Of a stretch of DNA of 64,000 nt, positions 56,592 through 64,000 are shown one piece after another (position 1 is the first letter of the stretch; each line of letters begins with the position of its first letter). The notes beneath the pieces are model-generated. The model was given only the letters and a program-made list of their open reading frames with translations, was not told the DNA's origin and searched no databases. The stretch is from an uncultured Methylococcaceae bacterium. Lineage in GTDB: Bacteria; Pseudomonadota; Gammaproteobacteria; Methylococcales; Methylomonadaceae. The DNA lies in contig CAIXAE010000008.1 in assembly GCA_903917345.1 (NCBI GenBank), forward strand, positions 1 through 64,000. The letters run 5' to 3'. Made by a program: the position numbers and the translations under genes.

Positions 56592-58079
56592 TTAATCCTT
56601 ACTCGGTACATTCAATGGGATGGGTAAGAATTGTTGCCATTTAATACTGCCCCCTGCTTGATCTTTAGTCGGTAAATCGGTTTTATGCCAACCGCCGCCT
56701 AAGGCTTTAATCAATAGTACCGCCGCACTTAATCGTTGGCCTTGTAGATTAACGGCCGTAATCTCATTATTAAGTGCTGTCACTTGATTAACCATCACAT
56801 TCAAGTAACTCACTGTACCCGCTTCATATTGGTTAGTCGTTAATTTTACCGCCTCATTTGCGGCGGAAACAGCCTGAGTTTGCACCTTAATTTCTGCATC
56901 TAGGATTCGCAGTGCGGCCAAATTATCTTCAATTTGTTGAAAGCTCGTTAAGATGGCTTGTCGATAGCCGGCTACACTGGCATCGTACGTGTCAATCGCT
57001 GACTGTAGCACGGCACTTCTAGCACCCCCATCAAATATCGGTATGGCTAATGCCGCGGGGCCTAAAGCCCAATAACGCGCACTTTGATTGGCAACCGTTG
57101 ATAACAAAGTCGATTGTTGGCCATCAGAAGCCGCCAGATTTAAATTAGGAAAGTAAGCCGCTTTCGCAACCCCAATTTGAGCGTTGGCGGCTGCCACAGT
57201 GCGTTCTGCAATAGCAATATCGGGCCTACGTTCTAGTAATTGTGACGGTATTGTCATGGGAATTGCGGGTATAGCCGTAGTAAGTGGGCTCTCGGCTATA
57301 CTGAGTTCTTTTGGCGCTTTACCGATTAATACGGCAATAGCATGTTCTAATTGTGCCCGTTGTATCGTTAAGTTAATGGCTTGTGCACGCGTGGATTCTA
57401 ATTGGGTTTGTGCTTCAACTATGTCAGATTTAGCTGCAATGCCGGCTTCGTAACGGTTTTGTATAATCGTTAATGTTTTTTGATAAGTGGCTACCGTATC
57501 GTTTAAGAGTTTTATTTGGGTGTCTAGCGTTCTAATTTGAAAATAATTTTGGGCAACTGTGGCTTGGCTGGTTAAGCGTAAGGCGTGTAAGGTGGCTGCT
57601 CTTGATTGGGCGGTTGCGATACTGGATTCAGTTTGTCTCCGTAAGCCACCAAAGATATCGGGTGCCCAGGCCACACTGACTACGCCACCAAATAAGTTTC
57701 TAACTCCACTCACCGCAACACTTTGTCCACTAGCGGCTTTAAATCGATTAGTAGTTGCCGTGGCTGATGACGTTGGAAAGTAGGCTGATGTTGCTGATTG
57801 CACCATCGATTGCGACATTTTATATTGTGACTCGGCTTGGGCTATCGATTGATTGCCGGTATTAACCTGAGCTTCTAGTGCATTTAATTGTTGGTCTTTA
57901 AAGAGTTCCCACCATTGATCGTTACTAAAGGCTTCAGCGGGTTCTGCTTGTTTAAATCCAGCCAGCTCTTTATAGGTGTCTGGAATAACTGATTTAGGGA
58001 TTTCATAATCAGGTCCAACGGCACAGGCCGTGAGTTGAGCCGTTATCAATAAATAAAGTGGCGATAGGATAAATTTCAT
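56592..58079 (-). CDS. OprM/NodT-type outer-membrane efflux lipoprotein
   Basis: A 495-residue TolC-like channel. The signal ends at a lipobox LTAC (about residue 19) followed by AVGPDYEIPKSVIPDTYKE, the usual start of NodT-family lipoproteins. Two copies of the long coiled-coil OEP domain follow, with segments such as NRYEAGIAAKSDIVEAQTQL near 205, LLERRPDIAIAERTVAAANA near 280 and NQYEAGTVSYLNVMVNQVTA near 410. It should form the exit duct for the two RND pumps encoded just upstream in the same operon (14-bp gap). Confidence 0.92.
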   Translation of the reverse strand: MKFILSPLYLLITAQLTACAVGPDYEIPKSVIPDTYKELAGFKQAEPAEAFSNDQWWELFKDQQLNALEAQVNTGNQSIAQAESQYKMSQSMVQSATSAYFPTSSATATTNRFKAASGQSVAVSGVRNLFGGVVSVAWAPDIFGGLRRQTESSIATAQSRAATLHALRLTSQATVAQNYFQIRTLDTQIKLLNDTVATYQKTLTIIQNRYEAGIAAKSDIVEAQTQLESTRAQAINLTIQRAQLEHAIAVLIGKAPKELSIAESPLTTAIPAIPMTIPSQLLERRPDIAIAERTVAAANAQIGVAKAAYFPNLNLAASDGQQSTLLSTVANQSARYWALGPAALAIPIFDGGARSAVLQSAIDTYDASVAGYRQAILTSFQQIEDNLAALRILDAEIKVQTQAVSAANEAVKLTTNQYEAGTVSYLNVMVNQVTALNNEITAVNLQGQRLSAAVLLIKALGGGWHKTDLPTKDQAGGSIKWQQFLPIPLNVPSKD

Positions 58080-58093
58080 AAGACGAGTGGCGG

Positions 58094-61000
58094 CTAAACG
58101 GTTTGATTATCTATAACGGGGTGTCGATTAATGAAGCGACGATTGACCCATAGTCGAAAGTTATCTAAATAAATGTAAACAACAGGCGTCGTGTATAAGG
58201 TAAGTATTTGACTAAAAATTAAGCCGCCCACGATTGAAATACCTAATGGCTGGCGTAATTCGGCACCATAACCACTGCCTAAGGCCAAGGGTAAAGCGCC
58301 GAGCAAGGCTGCGAGGGTTGTCATCATAATAGGTCTAAAACGTAATAGGCAGGCTTTATAGATAGCCTCTTTTGGATTTAGTTGATGTTTACGTTCTGCA
58401 AATAAGGCAAAGTCTATCATCATAATAGCGTTCTTTTTTACGATTCCAATCAACAATATCACGCCTATCAACGCAATTATACTAAATTCAGTTTTACACG
58501 CCATTAGGGCTAACAAAGCGCCAACACCTGCGGATGGGAGTGTAGATAAGATGGTAATGGGGTGGATGTAACTTTCGTACAAAACACCTAGCACTATATA
58601 GATACAGGCGAGTGCGGCTAAGATTAAATAAGGTTGATTGCGCAGAGAGTCAATAAAGGCTTTGGCATTACCCTGAAAACTCCCTTGTACCGCGTTGGGC
58701 ACATTGATATCTTGCATGGTTTGCTGGATTATTTGAGTGGCTGTTGATAACGATGTCCCCTGATTTAGGCTAAACGATAAGGTAGCAGCAGCAAATTGGC
58801 TTTGATGATTAATTGATAGGGGCGTATTGCTTGGCGCAAAGCTAGTAAAATCTGATAAGGGCACGGTATGCATCGCAATTACGGTACCTGACGGTGACGT
58901 TGTGGCGGGTACGTTGATATAAATCTGTTTAAGCGCTTCTGGACTTTGCCAATACTCGGGCGCTAATTCCATCACTACGCGATATTGATTTAAAGGGTTA
59001 TAAATAACGGAGACTTGGCGTTGGCCAAAGGCGTTGTTTAGTGTGGTATCTATCATCGCTTGGCTAATACCATAGCGAGCCGCGAGAGTACGATCAACAA
59101 TCAGTTCAACTTGTTGACCTTTATCTTGTTGACTGGTATGGACATCCAGTAGTTCTGGGTGTTGGGATAGGGCGTTGATTAATTTAGGCAACCACTCCCT
59201 CAGTAATCCTAAGTCATCTGATTGCAAGGTAAAGTCATAGGAGCCGAATGATTGGCGTCCTCCAAGCCGTAATTCTTGTGCAGGAGAGACATGCAATTTT
59301 GCACCGGGTATGCGTTTAACGGCTTTGTTTAAGCGCTCATTAACAACTTCTATGGCCTCTCGTTCATCATGAGGTTTGAGTACGATAAAGATTCTTGCAC
59401 TATTGCCACTAGATCCAGACCCACTAAAGCCCGCTACGGTGACTACGGCAGGGTCTTGCATGAGTATTTCTGAAAACTCAGCGAGTTTTTTTTGCAGACT
59501 GACGAATGAGGTACCTTGATCCGTTTGAATCTCACCCATCAAACGACCACCGTCTTGTGACGGAAAAAAACCTTTGTCTATTACCGAGTATAGATAAATA
59601 TTAAGGCCTATCGTGCTGAGCAGTATTAACAGCATAATACGACCATGGTTAAGGGCCCAGCCTAATGATCTTTCATAATACGTTTGTACTCTATCAAAGA
59701 GCTTTCCAATATTATGATAAATTCGACCGTGTGTTTGCGAGCCTTTTCCTAACCAACGCGCACAAAGCATGGGTGTAACGGTTAATGAAACGATTAGCGA
59801 AACCACTACGGCGGCTGACAAGGTGACAGCAAATTCTCTAAATAAACGCCCAACAATGCCCCCCATTAATAAGATGGGTAAAAAGACGGCTATCAAGGAT
59901 AAACTCATCGCTGTTACAGTAAAGCCGACTTCTTTTGTGCCGACTAAGGCCGCTTTAAAAGGCGGCATGCCTTTTTCGATATGTCGTTTAATGTTTTCCA
60001 ACACCACGATGGCATCATCTACAACAAAGCCGGTTGAGATGGTCAACGCCATTAGGGTGAGATTATTAATACTGTAATTAAAAAAATACATCACACCGCA
60101 CGCACCGATTAAAGACACTGGGACAGCGATGATGGGCACTAATGATGAATGAAAATCCCTTAAGAAAACGAGTACCACTAAAATAACTAGTACGATGGCC
60201 AATAGTAAATTGCGTTCAACCTCTGTAATGGAAGCTCTAATGGTTTGTGAGCGATCGATGACTAAAGAAAGATCCACATTATGTGGGATAACCGCTTTAA
60301 GCTCAGGTAATAAGGCTGTCACTTGATCAACCGTTTCTATCACGTTAGCTTGGGGTTGTTTTCTTATGATGAGTAAAACCGCAGGGGTGCCATTTTTAAT
60401 ACCGGTATTTCTTAGATCCTCCACAGAATCAACGACCTTACCAATGTCCCCCATCGTTACGGGGGAGCCGTTTTGATAACTTACAATTAATGGCAAGTAG
60501 TCTGCGGCTTTACGAGCTTGATCATTCGCTAGTATTTGCCAACGTTCAGCACTGTCTTCTATGATCCCTTTTGGGCGAGAGAGATTCGTTTGGTTAATTG
60601 TTTTGCGGACATCTTCTAAGCTGATGCCATATTTATTAAGGGCATTGGGATTTAATTCAACACGTACAGCGGGTAAAGAGGCGCCACCGACCTGGACTTG
60701 TCCGATACCAGGAATCTGGGACAATTTTTGAGCTAATACAGTGGATGCAATGTCATACATTTCACCTTTACTTACCTGCGATGAGGTTAACGATAATACA
60801 AGAATAGGGGAGTCTGATGGATTATCGCGTTTATAAGTGGGTCTATTGGGCATGGTAATGGGCAATAAACTTGCCGCCGCATTGATGGCGGCTTGCACAT
60901 CACGGCATGCGCCATTGATGTCTCTATCCAGATCAAATTGCAGAGTGATTTGAGTATTTCCTAATGAACTACTGGAGGTCATTTCTGTTATACCCGCAAT

Positions 61001-61219
61001 ACGCCCCAGTGTTCTCTCTAAAGGCGTAGCCACCGAACTGGCCATTGTTTCTGCACTTGCCCCGGGTAGTTGCGCTTGTACATTTAAGGTGGGGAAATCC
61101 ACTTGCGGTAATGAAGCAACGGGGAGGTGGTAGTAAGCTATAGTACCCGCTAACGCTATAGCAAACGTGAGTAACGTGGTTGCTACGGGTCGATTAATGA
61201 ATAATGCCGATAAATTCAT
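58094..61219 (-). CDS. mdtC: RND multidrug efflux pump, MdtC-type
   Basis: A 1041-residue inner-membrane proton-driven pump. Helix 1 and the following [20 protein letters not shown] region are typical, as is the proton-relay segment [20 protein letters not shown] near residue 398 with its Asp-Asp pair. The second half repeats the fold ([60 protein letters not shown]). Its start overlaps the stop of the upstream pump by four bases. Close similarity to that neighbour indicates the MdtB-MdtC heteromeric arrangement, in which substrates such as bile salts, novobiocin or metals are typical. Confidence 0.9.
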   Translation of the reverse strand: MNLSALFINRPVATTLLTFAIALAGTIAYYHLPVASLPQVDFPTLNVQAQLPGASAETMASSVATPLERTLGRIAGITEMTSSSSLGNTQITLQFDLDRDINGACRDVQAAINAAASLLPITMPNRPTYKRDNPSDSPILVLSLTSSQVSKGEMYDIASTVLAQKLSQIPGIGQVQVGGASLPAVRVELNPNALNKYGISLEDVRKTINQTNLSRPKGIIEDSAERWQILANDQARKAADYLPLIVSYQNGSPVTMGDIGKVVDSVEDLRNTGIKNGTPAVLLIIRKQPQANVIETVDQVTALLPELKAVIPHNVDLSLVIDRSQTIRASITEVERNLLLAIVLVILVVLVFLRDFHSSLVPIIAVPVSLIGACGVMYFFNYSINNLTLMALTISTGFVVDDAIVVLENIKRHIEKGMPPFKAALVGTKEVGFTVTAMSLSLIAVFLPILLMGGIVGRLFREFAVTLSAAVVVSLIVSLTVTPMLCARWLGKGSQTHGRIYHNIGKLFDRVQTYYERSLGWALNHGRIMLLILLSTIGLNIYLYSVIDKGFFPSQDGGRLMGEIQTDQGTSFVSLQKKLAEFSEILMQDPAVVTVAGFSGSGSSGNSARIFIVLKPHDEREAIEVVNERLNKAVKRIPGAKLHVSPAQELRLGGRQSFGSYDFTLQSDDLGLLREWLPKLINALSQHPELLDVHTSQQDKGQQVELIVDRTLAARYGISQAMIDTTLNNAFGQRQVSVIYNPLNQYRVVMELAPEYWQSPEALKQIYINVPATTSPSGTVIAMHTVPLSDFTSFAPSNTPLSINHQSQFAAATLSFSLNQGTSLSTATQIIQQTMQDINVPNAVQGSFQGNAKAFIDSLRNQPYLILAALACIYIVLGVLYESYIHPITILSTLPSAGVGALLALMACKTEFSIIALIGVILLIGIVKKNAIMMIDFALFAERKHQLNPKEAIYKACLLRFRPIMMTTLAALLGALPLALGSGYGAELRQPLGISIVGGLIFSQILTLYTTPVVYIYLDNFRLWVNRRFINRHPVIDNQTV

Positions 61220-64000
61220 GCGTTACGGAAGTATTTAGCCAATTTATCCATGCCTAAGTAAATCACCGGTGTGGTGTATAAGGTGAGTAATTGACTGACT
61301 AATAAGCCGCCTACCATGGCAATGCCCAATGGATGACGTAATTCAGAACCTACACCTGTCCCTAGCATGAGCGGTAAAGCGCCTAATAAAGCAGAAAGCG
61401 TTGTCATTAAAATAGGTCGAAAACGCAATAAGCACGCTTGGTAAATGGCCTCCCTAGGGGGCATGTTTTGTTGTCGCTCTGCTTCTAAGGCGAAATCTAT
61501 CATCATAATGGCATTCTTTTTTACAATACCAATTAATAGAATAATGCCGATAATGCCAATAATGCCTAAATCGGTATTTGAAATCATCAAGGCTAATAGA
61601 GCGCCCACACCCGCAGAGGGTAGGGTGGATAAAATGGTAATAGGGTGAATATAACTCTCGTATAATACGCCTAAAACAATATACACAGTAATAATAGCGG
61701 CCAAAATGAGCCATAAAGTGTTATTAAGAGACGCTTTAAAGGCTAATGCGGCCCCTTGATAACTTGTGCGAATACTGATGGGTAGATTGATATTTTCTTT
61801 TACGCGATCAATCGCTTTAACGGCATCTCCTAGTGAAGCATTTGATGCTAAATTAAAAGATACCGTGGCTACGGGGAATTGTTCTAAATGATTAACGGCG
61901 AGTGAAGTCGGTTTTTCAGATATATCGGCAATCGCTAACAAAGGGACTTGCGTACCGTTAGTTGAGGTTATGCGTAAGTCCTTTAAATTATCAGGTGATT
62001 GCTGATCTTTAGGATCAACTTCGAGTACGACTCGATATTGATTAGATTGGGTAAATATAGTCGATACCAAGCGTTGCCCATAAGCACTGTATAGGGTGTT
62101 ATCAATTGCGGCCGTGCTAACCCCCAGTCTACTTGCTGTTGGTCGATCGATATTGATATAAATTTGCTGGCCTTTATCTTGCACATCACTACTGACATCG
62201 ATTAACGCAGGTTCACTGGCTAGTGCTTCAACAAGACGTTGCGTCCATAGATTGAGTTCTTTGATGTCGGGTGTTTCTAAGGTGAATTGATATTGCGTGC
62301 GACTGACCCTGTTCTCCATGGTTAAATCTTGTACCGGTTGCAAATACAACGCCACATCGGGTAATGATGAGAGTGTATTTTTTAAACGGACAATCACTTC
62401 GCTGGCTGATTCCTTTCGCGCCGCATGCGGTTTTAGATTAATTAAAAAACGGCCATTATTCGGTGTCGTATTCACACCATCTACGCCAATAAAAGAAGAG
62501 AGGTTATCGACTGCTGGATCTTCTAAAATCAACTTGCCGATTTTTTGTTGATAGTCTGACATGGCCGTAAACGACACACTTTGGGGTGCAACAGTTATAC
62601 CTTGAATGACGCCTGTATCCTGAATGGGGAAGAAGCCTTTTGGGATGACTATATATAAAAGAGTGGTTAAAGCCACTGTGCCAAAGAACACGCTTAGGGT
62701 GAATCTTTCATGTTGCAGTACCCACGCTAAGCTTTTGCCGTATGACGCAATAATTTGTTCAAACCAAGAAATGGGTTTAGCCCCGTTGTTGTCTGCTTGA
62801 TGTGGTTGAGCTTTGAGTAATTTTGCGCACATCATCGGTGTTAAGGTGAGTGATATAACGGCAGAAATTAGGATGGCTACAGCCAATGTAATCGCAAACT
62901 CTCTAAATAATCTGCCGACTACTTCGCTCATAAATAGCAAGGGGATGAGTACGGCGATTAAAGAAAAAGTTAACGAGATTATGGTAAAGCCAATTTGTTC
63001 TGAACCTTTAAGTGCGGCTTTTAAAGGGGATTCGCCACGCTCTATGTAACGCGATATATTTTCAATAACCACGATAGCATCATCCACCACAAAGCCAGTG
63101 GCAATGGTTAGCGCCATGAGTGTTAAATTATTGATGCTAAATCCAGCTAAATACATGAAGGCGAAAGTGCCCACTAATGATAAAGGCACCGCTACACTGG
63201 GAATAAGCGTGGCAGGGATATTACGTAAGAATAGAAATATCACCATCACCACAAGCACAATGGCTAATAATAATTCAAACTGCACATCGTGTATCGAAGC
63301 GCGAATGGTTACGGTTCTATCCGTTAAAGGAATGACATCAATACTAAGGGGCAGAGAGGCTTTTATCTTGGGTAATAGTTCATTGATACTATCAACTACT
63401 TCAATTACGTTAGCGCCAGGTTGGCGTTGAATATTGACTATAACTGCCGAATGATCATTAGCCCAAGCCGCTAACTTTACGTTTTCTGCGCTGTTAACTA
63501 CTTCAGCCACTTCAGCTAACCTAACTGGAGCGCCATTACGATAAGCGACTATTAAATTTTTATAATCTTCTGGTGAGCGAATTTGGTCATTACTATCAAT
63601 AATTGCCGATCGTAATGGGCCGTTAAACATGCCTTTGGGTTGATTAACATTTGCCGCTGCAATGACTGTTCGAACATCTTCTATGCCAATGCCGTAAGCT
63701 GCAAGCGCTTTATGATTGACTTGGATACGTATAGCTGGCCGTTGGCCCCCACTAATACCGACTAAGCCAACGCCAGGCAGTTGGGCAATTTTCTGTGCTA
63801 ACCGCGTATCGACTAAGTCTTCAACTTTATATAACGGTAGCGCATTGGAGGTGATTGCGAGCGTCATGATAGGCGTATCCGCAGGGTTTACCTTACTGTA
63901 GATAGGTGCTTGCGGTAAGTCTGTCGGTAAAAAATTAGTGGCTGCGTTTATAGCGGCTTGTACTGACTGTTCTGCAATGTCTAAATTTAAATTAAGATTA
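61216..64000 (-). CDS. mdtB: RND multidrug efflux pump, MdtB-type, N-terminus beyond window
   Basis: The gene runs off the right edge: the reading frame stays open to 64000 with clear RND sequence before the first internal ATG at 63867 ([20 protein letters not shown], then [20 protein letters not shown]). About 928 residues are visible; roughly 110 are missing. Present are [20 protein letters not shown] (proton relay), [20 protein letters not shown] and [20 protein letters not shown]. It is the first of the two pumps in this operon; an MdtA-like periplasmic adaptor is expected just beyond the edge. Confidence 0.9.
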   Translation of the reverse strand, partial: NLNLNLDIAEQSVQAAINAATNFLPTDLPQAPIYSKVNPADTPIMTLAITSNALPLYKVEDLVDTRLAQKIAQLPGVGLVGISGGQRPAIRIQVNHKALAAYGIGIEDVRTVIAAANVNQPKGMFNGPLRSAIIDSNDQIRSPEDYKNLIVAYRNGAPVRLAEVAEVVNSAENVKLAAWANDHSAVIVNIQRQPGANVIEVVDSINELLPKIKASLPLSIDVIPLTDRTVTIRASIHDVQFELLLAIVLVVMVIFLFLRNIPATLIPSVAVPLSLVGTFAFMYLAGFSINNLTLMALTIATGFVVDDAIVVIENISRYIERGESPLKAALKGSEQIGFTIISLTFSLIAVLIPLLFMSEVVGRLFREFAITLAVAILISAVISLTLTPMMCAKLLKAQPHQADNNGAKPISWFEQIIASYGKSLAWVLQHERFTLSVFFGTVALTTLLYIVIPKGFFPIQDTGVIQGITVAPQSVSFTAMSDYQQKIGKLILEDPAVDNLSSFIGVDGVNTTPNNGRFLINLKPHAARKESASEVIVRLKNTLSSLPDVALYLQPVQDLTMENRVSRTQYQFTLETPDIKELNLWTQRLVEALASEPALIDVSSDVQDKGQQIYINIDRPTASRLGVSTAAIDNTLYSAYGQRLVSTIFTQSNQYRVVLEVDPKDQQSPDNLKDLRITSTNGTQVPLLAIADISEKPTSLAVNHLEQFPVATVSFNLASNASLGDAVKAIDRVKENINLPISIRTSYQGAALAFKASLNNTLWLILAAIITVYIVLGVLYESYIHPITILSTLPSAGVGALLALMISNTDLGIIGIIGIILLIGIVKKNAIMMIDFALEAERQQNMPPREAIYQACLLRFRPILMTTLSALLGALPLMLGTGVGSELRHPLGIAMVGGLLVSQLLTLYTTPVIYLGMDKLAKYFRNA

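Overview
The window looks like ordinary chromosome from a Gram-negative gammaproteobacterium of moderately low GC (by eye about 40 percent). The evidence is the outer-membrane machinery (bamE, lptFG, lolCD, an RND pump with a lipoprotein channel), the rnfH-ratA-bamE-fur and suhB-trmJ-cysE-iscR neighbourhoods, and the proteobacterial form of each housekeeping gene. A methanotroph-like (Methylococcales-type) lineage fits the gene mix, but this is inference; no methane or methanol oxidation gene is present. No tRNA, rRNA, insertion sequence, phage or CRISPR array was seen.

Region 1 (1-23.3 kb) is an exopolysaccharide locus with two divergent arms starting near 16.3 kb. The minus arm runs wcaJ (initiating sugar-phosphate transferase), gmd and fcl (GDP-L-fucose), a putative transferase, a Wzx flippase, a Wzy-like polymerase, three glycosyltransferases, an epimerase and a WcaF-type acetyltransferase, several with 4-base ATGA overlaps. 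An exported protein of unknown function, a WcaI-type transferase and the start of galE follow. This resembles colanic-acid synthesis. The plus arm encodes an exported 15-residue-repeat protein, an outer-membrane barrel, a Wza/VpsN-like export protein, a Wzc-like tyrosine kinase, a small TPR-like membrane protein and a PPP-family phosphatase. A convergent retropepsin-like protease overlaps the last gene.

Region 2 (23.4-31.3 kb, minus strand) is accessory metabolism and transport: ethanolamine ammonia-lyase eutBC without a microcompartment, the rlmA/MFS/CDF group, a DUF2490 protein and a SulP anion transporter.

Region 3 (31.5-54.7 kb) is core biology: lptF-lptG, secA, a short isc operon (iscR-iscS-iscA, no iscU) with a recognisable type-1 IscR site, cysE, trmJ, suhB, rimI, a divergent family-4 uracil-DNA glycosylase, leuA, pssA, smpB with a HopJ-family gene, an NSS transporter, ratA-rnfH, bamE, fur, lolCD, comEC and argH. 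The comEC ribosome-binding site lies in a strong predicted hairpin.

Region 4 (54.7-56.6 kb) is the least ordinary stretch: 19 contiguous 21-bp repeat units without an indel, then remnants of a histidine kinase, a TPR-type glycosyltransferase and a GT-C glycosyltransferase, then a second shorter array of about 21-bp period.

Region 5 (56.6-64 kb, minus strand) is an MdtB/MdtC-type heteromeric RND efflux system with its OprM-like channel; the first pump gene runs off the right edge.
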